A DNA stretch of 22,201 bases, from the IMG/VR virus record IMGVR_UViG_3300034063_001022, positions 1-22,201 of that record; one strand, 5' to 3'. Every line of letters starts with the position of its first letter. Position 1 is the stretch's first letter. The notes below the pieces were generated by a model that searched no databases, was not told the origin of the DNA, and saw only the letters and a list, made by a program, of their open reading frames with translations. The position numbers and the translations under genes are program-made. Below are positions 8,518 through 13,940 of this stretch, one piece after another. Source of the stretch: a virus.

Positions 8518-8530
8518 TGTAACGGGGGGT
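8518..8530 (+). repeat. TGTAACGGGGGGT direct repeat, copy 2
   Basis: Second identical copy, 122 bp after the first, again upstream of a TAGA(G/C)T-GTGAGGGTA block. The distance to that block differs between copies (about 37 nt here, 27 nt in copy 1), so it is not a fixed -35 element. Confidence 0.6.
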
Positions 8531-8551
8531 CACACGGCGGCCGTCAGTGTG

Positions 8552-8569
8552 TGCTAGACTGTGAGGGTA
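8552..8569 (+). promoter_or_regulatory. Candidate plus-strand promoter -10 region, copy B
   Basis: TGC-TAGACT-GTGAGGGTA, an extended -10 with the same downstream GTGAGGGTA as copy A, 34 nt before the ATG at 8603. The rest of the 8368-8602 gap holds a 7-bp CCCCCAC/GTGGGGG hairpin (about 8479-8505) without a T tract, and no gene. Confidence 0.5.
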
Positions 8570-8602
8570 AGGGAGAGTAGATGCCCCTTACCACTCACCT
8601 TC

Positions 8603-8797
8603 ATGGATCGCGTTCTCTCCACTATCGCCACCATCGTGGCCGATACGACCGACGCTTCAGAACATATCGTAGTCGGATATGACCCTACGACCGACTCCTT
8701 CCGGCTGCGCCCCCGTGGGGTGTGCGATGGTGCCGCGGTCTGTCTGGTGGACCGGGAAGACTTCTTCCTGGATTATTGGCCAGTGGGGCATGTTTGA
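8603..8797 (+). CDS. Small acidic hypothetical protein
   Basis: 64 residues, MDRVLSTIATIVADTTDASE to FFLDYWPVGHV. I prefer the ATG at 8603, after the purine-poor leader CCACTCACCTTC, over an in-frame upstream GTG at 8561 that would lie on the candidate promoter. No family is recognised. It has an N-terminal amphipathic helix, then a strand-rich half (IVVGYDPTTDSFRLRPRG, AAVCLVDREDFFLDYW). It is the first gene of the plus-strand block and sits head to head with TerL across a 235-bp control region. Confidence 0.6.
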   Translation: MDRVLSTIATIVADTTDASEHIVVGYDPTTDSFRLRPRGVCDGAAVCLVDREDFFLDYWPVGHV

Positions 8798-8852
8798 GGG
8801 GATGCCTAGGGGCAGTGTGGGTGAGAGAGTACAGCGCTGCGCAAGCCGCACC

Positions 8853-8915
8853 ACGGCAGACACGGCAGACACCCTCACCCCACACGGCAGACACACCCCA
8901 CACGACAGACACCCC
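8853..8915 (+). repeat. Iteron-like direct repeats ACGGCAGAC in a G-poor leader
   Basis: ACGGCAGAC occurs at 8853-8861, 8862-8870 and 8884-8892, with a one-mismatch copy (ACGACAGAC) at 8902-8910; start-to-start spacing is 9, 22 and 18. Copies 2-4 are followed by cytosine-rich ACAC/CCCC spacers. The array opens a roughly 110-nt plus-strand stretch that is almost free of G after 8910 and leads into the ATG at 8965. It could be a protein-binding array, a replication iteron set or an unstructured mRNA leader. The repeat is seen; its role is unknown. Confidence 0.65.
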
Positions 8916-8964
8916 GCCCCACCCTTCCCCCCTCTCACCCTTCCCCCACTACGACCGCTCCGCC

Positions 8965-9174
8965 ATGCGCCCCATTCTCTGTGCCTTCCTAACCACCCTG
9001 CTATGGGCCCTAGTGGCCATCACGCTCCCCCTGCTCGTGCTGGACTGCGCCACCCTGTCGCGGGATCAGCGGATCCGACGCCTGGCGGCCTATGGGTGGC
9101 CACAACGCAAGATTGCGAGCCACCTAGGGGTTACCCGCTACCGCGTGCGCGCCACGCTTGCAGCGGCAGCCTGA
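8965..9174 (+). CDS. Membrane-anchored small helix-turn-helix protein
   Basis: 69 residues. Residues about 3-27 (PILCAFLTTLLWALVAITLP then LLVLD) form a hydrophobic transmembrane helix. Residues about 34-65 (RDQRIRRLAAYGWPQRKIAS then HLGVTRYRVRATL) form a clean helix-turn-helix of the resolvase/transposase type: helix, 'GWPQRKIASHLGV', recognition helix. The ATG at 8965 is chosen because the upstream extension in the same frame is a Pro/His/Thr repeat translation. The leader has no Shine-Dalgarno sequence. A DNA-binding motif tethered to the membrane is unusual for so short a protein; it could be a membrane-held regulator. It converges on the TerS gene with only 19 nt between stops. Function is unknown. 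Confidence 0.65.
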   Translation: MRPILCAFLTTLLWALVAITLPLLVLDCATLSRDQRIRRLAAYGWPQRKIASHLGVTRYRVRATLAAAA

Positions 9175-9193
9175 CAGCGCTAGCCACTGTGCC

Positions 9194-9538
9194 TTAGCTG
9201 GTGCGACCTAGGATTCCCGCAAGCTCCAACATTAGGCGCGTAGCGCCAATAGCGTTCGATCCCTGCCGGGTATCCAGGCTCATCTCCTGGATCTTCAGCA
9301 GGGTTTCGAGCGCTTGGGCAGCTAACTCTTTGCGATCGATTGACTCAATATCCCGCACCATCTCTTGCCGTGCGGAAGCTATGCGCATATCAGCGGTCCG
9401 GGTAGCAAGGCCCCACTCGGAAGCGCAGCGTTCGCGAATCTGGTTTGGCCGTACGCCGTGGCTGAGCCATTCGCGGACTTGCCCGACTTGTGCGGCGATC
9501 TCCAGGGCTGTGAAACCTAACCGCTTGCGTGCCGCCAT
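9194..9538 (-). CDS. terS: Terminase small subunit-like protein
   Basis: 114 residues. The N-terminal part is helical with a helix-turn-helix character (REWLSHGVRPNQIRERCASE then WGLATRTADMRIASA, about 23-57). The C-terminal part (ELAAQALETLLKIQEMSLDT then GATRLMLELAGILG) matches the oligomerisation-type tail of many small phage terminases that recognise the packaging site and recruit TerL. Orientation agrees with TerL. It is separated from TerL by two plus-strand genes and a 235-bp gap, which is atypical. A GGCAACCTAGG element lies 23 nt before the ATG. Another DNA-binding role is possible. Confidence 0.72.
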   Translation of the reverse strand: MAARKRLGFTALEIAAQVGQVREWLSHGVRPNQIRERCASEWGLATRTADMRIASARQEMVRDIESIDRKELAAQALETLLKIQEMSLDTRQGSNAIGATRLMLELAGILGRTS

Positions 9539-9561
9539 TGGCGCATACTGCCCCCGTTAAC

Positions 9562-9572
9562 CCTAGGTTGCC
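9562..9572 (-). promoter_or_regulatory. Candidate late promoter/regulatory element, copy 4
   Basis: Minus strand reads GGCAACCTAGG, followed by GTTAACGGGG, 23 nt before the TerS-like start. It overlaps the -35 box of the divergent promoter at 9568-9597, so the two could exclude each other. Confidence 0.5.
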
Positions 9573-9597
9573 ATCCGGCGGGAAGTGTGCTTACAAT
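9568..9597 (+). promoter_or_regulatory. Sigma70-type promoter for the plus-strand block
   Basis: TTGCCA (9568-9573), an 18-bp spacer, then TACAAT (9592-9597). This is the best canonical promoter seen in the window. Transcription would start near 9604, about 40 nt before the ATG at 9645. It is divergent from the TerS-like gene. Confidence 0.6.
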
Positions 9598-9644
9598 GGT
9601 AGGCGAGAGGCAAGGCCGACCCGCGCCACTCTCCACCCTGAACC

Positions 9645-10031
9645 ATGTTGAGCCTAACAGTCCGCACCGTTACCACTGAAGAACGGCGCGACAATGAAAC
9701 CCCCACGAGAACCACGGTAACCACTCACCGGTTCGATGGTGGCGCCCATGTTTCGCTGTCTTCCGGCATGTTGTCAGTCAGCGACCTCTGGTGCGAGAAC
9801 GACCGAAAAGAACTGGTATACTACGCTGACAATGGCGAGATTCTTACCGCCATCGTAGACTACGTGGCGGTCATGCAACAGGAGCTGCAGCGTGCGGCAG
9901 ACCGGGGAGAGTCCGACCTAGTGGGCACGCGGCAATCCACAATCCAGCGACTGCAGCGGATTGCCGGGGCCATGGGGCTGAATTATGCGGCGCCCACCGC
10001 TGCAGCGCAAGCCGAACAGGAGGCAGCATGA
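9645..10031 (+). CDS. Hypothetical protein
   Basis: 128 residues, MLSLTVRTVTTEERRDNETP to AAPTAAAQAEQEAA. The N-terminal half is beta-rich (VTTHRFDGGAHVSLSSGMLS) and the C-terminal half is helical and charged (DYVAVMQQELQRAADR, STIQRLQRIAGAMGL), ending in an Ala/Glu tail. No family is recognised. It is preceded by a good promoter and by the purine-poor leader CTCCACCCTGAACC, and followed by an ATGA overlap with the next gene. The three genes 9645-10479 therefore appear to form a tightly coupled operon. Confidence 0.7.
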   Translation: MLSLTVRTVTTEERRDNETPTRTTVTTHRFDGGAHVSLSSGMLSVSDLWCENDRKELVYYADNGEILTAIVDYVAVMQQELQRAADRGESDLVGTRQSTIQRLQRIAGAMGLNYAAPTAAAQAEQEAA

Positions 10032-10207
10032 CCGGCCCCCGTACCACCCTGGCAGCCGTTGCCGTGCTCGCATTTATGACCGGCTGCTTGGGTTATTCCC
10101 TGGGGTGCGACGCGGCGCGCATGCTGCAGCGCTCCACTGCAGCCCGCGCCACGCTGCTAGGTGGCGCCCCTACCGACCGTTCCACCCTTCATTATCTGCT
10201 GCCGTGA
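10028..10207 (+). CDS. Small membrane-targeted or lipoprotein-like protein
   Basis: 59 residues (MTGPRTTLAAVAVLAFMTGC to STLHYLLP). It is held by start/stop overlaps on both sides: ATGA at 10028-10031 and GTGA at 10204-10207, which makes a real gene likely. Residues 6-22 are hydrophobic after R5, and M-T-G-C (17-20) resembles a lipobox with Cys20 as the modified residue. It could be a lipoprotein with a short periplasmic part or a small membrane protein. An outer-membrane spanin-like role is conceivable, but there is no lysis gene nearby to support it. Confidence 0.6.
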   Translation: MTGPRTTLAAVAVLAFMTGCLGYSLGCDAARMLQRSTAARATLLGGAPTDRSTLHYLLP

Positions 10208-10479
10208 CACAACCTACTGACGCACCACGCCTTCTTACGTGGTGCTGTGAGCTACAAGACACCTTTGGCAGCGAGGCAAACGGTTCATGGAAGAACCGGC
10301 AAACGGTTGAGCTTCCCACCTATGCGACAGACCGCGCCATCGTTAGGGCAGGTAAGGCTGCGCTAGGGCTTACGGGGGTCCGTTGTAAGACGAGCCACCT
10401 AGGGGGCTGTGAGGGGTTTGAACTGCGACCCTACGGTAGTAGCACCGTGGCCTTTATCACCCTAGGAGAAAAAGGATAG
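10204..10479 (+). CDS. Hypothetical protein
   Basis: 91 residues with a GTG start (VTQPTDAPRLLTWCCELQDT) overlapping the previous stop as GTGA. The longer in-frame reading upstream is a shadow of the two preceding genes. Contains four Cys (C14, C15, C61, C69) and a compact mixed alpha/beta pattern with a conserved-looking end (GFELRPYGSSTVAFITLG). No family is recognised. Last gene of a three-gene coupled unit. Confidence 0.65.
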   Translation: MTQPTDAPRLLTWCCELQDTFGSEANGSWKNRQTVELPTYATDRAIVRAGKAALGLTGVRCKTSHLGGCEGFELRPYGSSTVAFITLGEKG

Positions 10480-10537
10480 CACTTCCCACCTAACCCAATA
10501 TAGCAAGCATCCCCACCACCGCAAGAGACCCCAAACC

Positions 10538-11062
10538 ATGGCTCACCGCGTCACAGCTAAGACTCTCGACAACCTGGCTAGGATTCTCTCTCGAAACCTA
10601 GGCCGGCCGGACAGCCCGTACATTGGCAGACAAGCGCAAATCGGGAACATTCATATTAACCACGATGCATACGGTTATGCCGTCCATAGTATAGATAATG
10701 CGCATGGGGCAATAAACAGGCTGTCCAGTAACCTTAGCGCGTCGGAGTGTTACGAATGGCTGCAGGGTGCGCTGACGGTCTGCAGCGAGGCCGGAATTGA
10801 CGGACCCCTAATGGAACGTTGGAACGGCTGCAGTCTGCGCACAAATGGCGATCATGCCGTGCTGGTTAAGTATATGGGCGCCACCGATCACAAGCCATCA
10901 CGATGGCAAGCGAAACACTACGAAAGGGGGATCGCCTACGGGTCCTATACGGACGGACCCATAGCGGCAGCCGTACGATGGGCCGCCAAGGCAGGATTAA
11001 CCAACACCGTTCCTCGCTATGTTATGCAAATTTCTCCTACTCTCTATGCTGTAGATTTCTGA
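10538..11062 (+). CDS. Conserved phage protein of unknown function
   Basis: 174 residues. The opening (TLDNLARILSRNLGRPDSPY, GNIHINHDAYGYAVHSIDN then AHGAINRLSSNLSASECYEW and LQGAL) matches a small-protein family I have seen in many tailed phages. These begin 'LNxxLGRPxxPY...GxxHLDxAYGGxxL...GGxxD...xxxRELYDxLxAFLxG' and have no assigned function. The C-terminal half (about 95-174) appears unrelated to that block and ends MQISPTLYAVDF. The ATG is preceded by CACCGCA and CCCCAAACC, the recurrent leader of this genome, with no Shine-Dalgarno sequence. Confidence 0.75.
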   Translation: MAHRVTAKTLDNLARILSRNLGRPDSPYIGRQAQIGNIHINHDAYGYAVHSIDNAHGAINRLSSNLSASECYEWLQGALTVCSEAGIDGPLMERWNGCSLRTNGDHAVLVKYMGATDHKPSRWQAKHYERGIAYGSYTDGPIAAAVRWAAKAGLTNTVPRYVMQISPTLYAVDF

Positions 11063-11091
11063 GCTACCACTAGCACACTTGCGCACCCCTA

Positions 11092-11277
11092 ATGGATCTT
11101 CAGACTCTCCTAGACTCTGCCGAAACGTTTGTACTTACCGGGACCGACTGTAACGGCCGTCGATTCCGCAAGGTATCAACAAACTGTTACTATCTCAGCT
11201 GCCATAACGTATGGCGCGGGAACCTATGGGCCGTTATCAACGGAAGAAGGTTTCGCGTTAAAAGCTGGCTGAATTAA
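11092..11277 (+). CDS. Small conserved phage protein of unknown function
   Basis: 61 residues. The pattern TGTDCNGRRFRKVSTNCYYL then NVWRGNLWAVINGRRFRVKSW resembles small phage proteins of the type 'TGTDxNGKRFxxxT...YNIWxGxxWxVxNGKRxxIKSxxN', all-beta and basic at the end. Function unknown. It is preceded by the purine-poor leader TTGCGCACCCCTA directly before the ATG. It sits between two other conserved phage proteins of unknown role, suggesting a host-takeover or metabolism cassette, but this is guesswork. Confidence 0.68.
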   Translation: MDLQTLLDSAETFVLTGTDCNGRRFRKVSTNCYYLSCHNVWRGNLWAVINGRRFRVKSWLN

Positions 11278-11301
11278 ACCTACCCCACCGCAAACCAAAC
11301 C

Positions 11302-12045
11302 GTGACACACTCGGACCTTTATCAACCTGAAAACTTGCGGCGTTGGAGTAGCGCCGATCCTGCTACGGGAACGCGAACAAACTACATAGGGGAAGACCTA
11401 TCAGACTTCTACGTGGCGCCTTGCAGTATCACCCGCGACACAGCGGACGCGCTAACTCTCTCAAATTGGGAGACTATGCTAGAAGAACTGGACGCGCTTA
11501 TTGAGCACGAGGAAAGCGGCGAACATACTTTTAATCATTGGGCTTGCGGCTGGTATTCTTTATTCATCATCCATGAAACCGATACGGCGGCTTTAAAAAC
11601 GGCCGATGATATGGCCGCGGCATTAGCGGATTATCCGGTACTGGACGAGGAGGCCCTAAGCGAAAAAGAACACGAGGAAGCTACAGAAGCGTGGGAAAGC
11701 TGGGGCCGTTCCGACTGGCGATCCACTGTAGAAAAAGCATTAGCGGAATATGCTCCAGACTCCGCCGATAGCTATTGGGCGGATGAGATACTAGACACAA
11801 TCGAAGAAGCGAAGCTAGACACGTTATGGCAGCAAATCGCCGACTGGCTGCCGTGGGATACCATCGCGGGGAGCGACGGGCCCACCTTCAACTTTCGGGA
11901 TGCCGCAAACAGTCTCGACTGTGCCACTTTGGCAGAGTTCACGGGGTTACCGCTTCTTCCGCCGGATCAACAATGGCGCCGCGAACCATATCCATGGCCT
12001 GGCGCCGATCCTTCCCCCCTTGTGCCCAGTCTGCCGGAATTATGA
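11302..12045 (+). CDS. Conserved phage protein of unknown function (acidic)
   Basis: 247 residues with a GTG start (VTHSDLYQPENLRRWSSADP). The block HTFNHWACGWYSLFIIHETD then MAAALADYPVLDEEALSEKE (about residues 74-120) fits a phage family with 'xHWxCGWxxxxxxxxxxxAxxxAxxxxxxLxDYPVLDExxxSxxE'. It is very acidic throughout, with W-rich C-terminal half (WLPWDTI, QQWRREPYPWPG). Acidic phage proteins of this kind include DNA mimics, but nothing specific supports that here. The leader CACCGCAAACCAAACC precedes the GTG, and ATGA links it to the next gene. Confidence 0.75.
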   Translation: MTHSDLYQPENLRRWSSADPATGTRTNYIGEDLSDFYVAPCSITRDTADALTLSNWETMLEELDALIEHEESGEHTFNHWACGWYSLFIIHETDTAALKTADDMAAALADYPVLDEEALSEKEHEEATEAWESWGRSDWRSTVEKALAEYAPDSADSYWADEILDTIEEAKLDTLWQQIADWLPWDTIAGSDGPTFNFRDAANSLDCATLAEFTGLPLLPPDQQWRREPYPWPGADPSPLVPSLPEL

Positions 12046-12353
12046 TGGCCGACCGTACCGCGGAGACAGCGGCACAGTTTGCCGCACGGTGCTTGGCAAA
12101 CGGCGACGGTAGGCCGGAAGTAGCGGAATCGCTGCAGACCTTTTTCGGTGTCAGTCGCGCCACCGCGTACCGGACCATCGCCCGCGCTTTGCTTGGCACC
12201 GGGGAGCCTCAGCCCGCCGATATTGCTCGCACCGATAGCGGAGGCATCGACTTAGCAGCGGAAGCGGAGCGCCAATATGCGGCGGCTGTCTCGAATGATG
12301 ACAGCAAGGCTGCCTTGCGCTGGTTTAACGTGCTGCAGCGCTTATCCTCGTGA
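12042..12353 (+). CDS. Helix-turn-helix protein
   Basis: 103 residues starting MMADRTAETAAQFAAR; the ATG at 12042 overlaps the previous stop (ATGA). Residues about 29-48 (EVAESLQTFFGVSRATAYRT) form a classic helix-turn-helix with GVSRATAYR as the turn and recognition helix. The C-terminal part is helical (AEAERQYAAAVSNDDSKAAL then RWFNVLQRLSS) and resembles oligomerisation tails of small terminases, so a regulator or a second TerS-like DNA binder are both possible. It is encoded on the plus strand, opposite to TerL. Confidence 0.65.
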   Translation: MMADRTAETAAQFAARCLANGDGRPEVAESLQTFFGVSRATAYRTIARALLGTGEPQPADIARTDSGGIDLAAEAERQYAAAVSNDDSKAALRWFNVLQRLSS

Positions 12354-12394
12354 TACAGGCTCTAAACCTGTCTCACAACTAAACTCAGGCCCTA

Positions 12395-12425
12395 CCTAGC
12401 TTTTCTCATTTTCTCACCGCAAACA
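12395..12425 (+). repeat. 31-nt duplicated leader, copy 1
   Basis: Runs from CCTAGCTTTTCTC through TCACCGCAAACA and ends 3 nt before the ATG at 12429. It is identical to 12694-12724 except for one base (A for G at the 14th position). Pyrimidine-rich with no Shine-Dalgarno sequence. The 12354-12394 segment before it contains a short ACAGG/CCTGT hairpin. Confidence 0.8.
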
Positions 12426-12428
12426 ACC

Positions 12429-12680
12429 ATGCGCTACCGTCAACCACTCTTAAACCAAACGGGCCATTTAGGCGAAGCATTTCAGGTTCTCACCGATGCC
12501 CAACTATCCAAACTAGCACAGTGGAGTATTATCAAAGAACAAGGTGTATTAACCCTACTGCGGCAAGCTGCTTTTATGGCAGAGGATGATGGTAGCGGTA
12601 AGACTGTAACACTGTACGGTATGTTACCGCTCTGTAAGTTATACGGTGCCATGCGTGCCGATGGCAGTACCCACACCTAG
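12429..12680 (+). CDS. Hypothetical protein
   Basis: 83 residues, MRYRQPLLNQTGHLGEAFQV to MRADGSTHT. Mostly helical (LTDAQLSKLAQWSIIKEQGV, LTLLRQAAFMAE), with a short strand pair (KTVTLYGMLPLCKLYG). No family is recognised. The DNA is visibly more A/T-rich than the structural module, as in its neighbours. Translation begins right after the duplicated leader shared with the gene at 12729. Confidence 0.65.
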   Translation: MRYRQPLLNQTGHLGEAFQVLTDAQLSKLAQWSIIKEQGVLTLLRQAAFMAEDDGSGKTVTLYGMLPLCKLYGAMRADGSTHT

Positions 12681-12693
12681 CCTGGCACGCTAA

Positions 12694-12724
12694 CCTAGCT
12701 TTTCTCGTTTTCTCACCGCAAACA
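12694..12724 (+). repeat. 31-nt duplicated leader, copy 2
   Basis: Second copy of the repeat at 12395-12425 with one mismatch, ending 4 nt before the ATG at 12729. The two following genes are not similar in sequence, so only the leader is duplicated. Confidence 0.8.
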
Positions 12725-12728
12725 CACT

Positions 12729-13001
12729 ATGGCAAACTTTACGAAACCTCCTTATCCGTGGTGTGATCGTATCGACCACGATTCTTTTGGCCGTTTGGAT
12801 CTTTCTGGCTCCGGTGGTTACTCCGGTGCTATTGGTTGCATGTTAGCGCGCCTAGCTGAGATAGATATAGAACTGGAGAAAGTCCAGCAGCGCATAACAT
12901 TCTTGGTTGAGTCTCGCAAGGTGGCTCAGGATGCCCTGTATACATTTTGCGATCAGCAATACGCCTTCTTGCATCCCGACGCGCAAAAACCGCAAGCCTG
13001 A
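12729..13001 (+). CDS. Hypothetical coiled-coil protein
   Basis: 90 residues, MANFTKPPYPWCDRIDHDSF to LHPDAQKPQA. A Gly/Ser-rich front (RLDLSGSGGYSGAIG) is followed by a long helix with heptad spacing (LARLAEIDIELEKVQQRITF then LVESRKVAQDALYTF), predicting a coiled-coil dimer. No family is recognised. It follows the duplicated leader and precedes a small winged-helix candidate by 35 nt. Confidence 0.65.
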   Translation: MANFTKPPYPWCDRIDHDSFGRLDLSGSGGYSGAIGCMLARLAEIDIELEKVQQRITFLVESRKVAQDALYTFCDQQYAFLHPDAQKPQA

Positions 13002-13036
13002 TCCACCCTTCGCCCGGCTGTCTGCCGGTTCTTCCC

Positions 13037-13231
13037 ATGAAACTAGGACCCCTACAACAACGCGCCATAGCCTTTCTCGTGCGCGCTGGCAAGCCGGTAC
13101 ATTTTAACTACCGGACGGCAGAGAATCGCCGTATCGTAGATTCCCTAGAGCGTAGGGGACTGATCAGCGTTTATAGGTATCCACCTACAGCCTGTCGGGA
13201 TGTATTGGTTACCTTGCTTTCTGCCGCATAG
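13037..13231 (+). CDS. Small winged-helix-like protein
   Basis: 64 residues from the ATG at 13037 (MKLGPLQQRAIAFLVRAGKP). The in-frame upstream extension overlaps the previous gene and is rejected. The order helix (LQQRAIAFLVRAG), helix (TAENRRIVDSLERRGL) and beta wing (ISVYRYPPTACRDVLVTLL) matches a minimal winged helix. It is likely a DNA-binding regulator, with no specific family match. It is one of three small HTH-type proteins in the plus-strand block. Confidence 0.6.
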   Translation: MKLGPLQQRAIAFLVRAGKPVHFNYRTAENRRIVDSLERRGLISVYRYPPTACRDVLVTLLSAA

Positions 13232-13266
13232 TCTCTCATCATCGTTCCCCTATCCACCTTTTCCTA

Positions 13267-13509
13267 ATGTCTGATCCTACTGCCACATTTCACGGTCACT
13301 TGCTAGAAGCGTACACTGAGTTATTTAAGTGTAACGCAAACTACCGTTTCGTCGGAACGCGCACGACACCGGCCAACCTTGCGCGCGATATGGTACAAGC
13401 GCTATCCAAGGGGACGGCCAGTATGGAAGGGGAAGGCATCCGCCGAGCCTGCCGCGCCGTGGGAATTAAACCGACGCGAAAAGCCGTGATGACGTACCTT
13501 AACGGGTAA
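13267..13509 (+). CDS. Conserved small phage protein of unknown function
   Basis: 80 residues. The C-terminal half (TTPANLARDMVQALSKGTAS then EGEGIRRACRAVGIKPTRKA) matches a widespread phage block of the form 'TxxxLAxxMxxGLxxGTANKDGxGIKRxCKALGIKHTYKAIxxYL' with no known function. The N-terminus has FHGHLLEAYTELFKCNANYR. The leader CCACCTTTTCCTA has no Shine-Dalgarno sequence. A strong terminator follows the stop, so this is the last gene of the main plus-strand run. Confidence 0.72.
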   Translation: MSDPTATFHGHLLEAYTELFKCNANYRFVGTRTTPANLARDMVQALSKGTASMEGEGIRRACRAVGIKPTRKAVMTYLNG

Positions 13510-13530
13510 GCCTGCCCCTTCCATCCCCTG

Positions 13531-13565
13531 CCCCGTAGGTTCTCTGTGAGCCTGCGGGGTTTTCT
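13531..13565 (+). terminator. Intrinsic terminator
   Basis: 9-bp stem CCCCGTAGG/CCTGCGGGG (one T-G pair), 11-nt loop, then TTTTCT. It lies 21 nt after the stop at 13509. Confidence 0.85.
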
Positions 13566-13598
13566 GCTGCGCACCGGTGCGCCATTGCCCGCCAACGG

Positions 13599-13616
13599 TG
13601 CTAATGTGTGAGAGGA
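13599..13616 (+). promoter_or_regulatory. Candidate promoter -10 region for the gene at 13655
   Basis: TGC-TAATGT followed by GTGAGAGGAG, the same layout as the TAGA(G/C)T-GTGAGGG boxes at 8423 and 8555. It lies between a terminator and a new gene, where a promoter is expected; no -35 is seen. Confidence 0.45.
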
Positions 13617-13654
13617 GAGACTCCCCACCCTTCCAACATTCCCCCACCCTTCCT

Positions 13655-13879
13655 ATGTCTGCTGATACTGCCGACCACGCCGGTCAAGTGTGGCGCCCTG
13701 TACGCTCCGATGCCCGCTATACAGTCAACCTAGAGTATTGTGGCTACAGTGTTCCTATGTACTGCCCTAGATTTTGCGGAGAGGCTATAGGATGCTGCCA
13801 CACCTTTGAACGTGCGGCGCATGTTTGCCAAACGCACAAGACCGACCGCAATAACGTGCTAACGGGCCGGACAGACTGA
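13655..13879 (+). CDS. Cysteine-rich hypothetical protein
   Basis: 74 residues from the ATG at 13655 (MSADTADHAGQVWRPVRSDA). Six Cys in one segment (LEYCGYSVPMYCPRFCGEAI then GCCHTFERAAHVC), with nearby His, suggest metal binding or disulfides. No family is recognised. It is a stand-alone unit between its own candidate promoter and a strong terminator. The leader CCCCCACCCTTCCT has no Shine-Dalgarno sequence. Confidence 0.62.
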   Translation: MSADTADHAGQVWRPVRSDARYTVNLEYCGYSVPMYCPRFCGEAIGCCHTFERAAHVCQTHKTDRNNVLTGRTD

Positions 13880-13905
13880 ACCACCCTTAGGCCCCCGTCA
13901 CCCGT

Positions 13906-13938
13906 AGGCTCCCACGCTTGACCGTGGGGGCCTTTCTT
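13906..13938 (+). terminator. Strong intrinsic terminator
   Basis: 11-bp stem AGGCTCCCACG/CGTGGGGGCCT (one T-G pair), 6-nt loop, followed by TTCTT. It ends the plus-strand block. Its stem core (GGCTCCCA/TGGGGGCC) repeats that of the minus-strand terminator at 6716-6750. Confidence 0.88.
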
Positions 13939-13940
13939 GT

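Noticed and set aside
12355-12371. ACAGG-CTCTAAA-CCTGT looks like a tRNA anticodon arm with a CTA (amber-reading) anticodon.
   Set aside because: The flanks do not form an acceptor stem, D-arm or T-arm, and no GTTCRA-type T-loop follows at the right distance. Probably a chance 5-bp hairpin.
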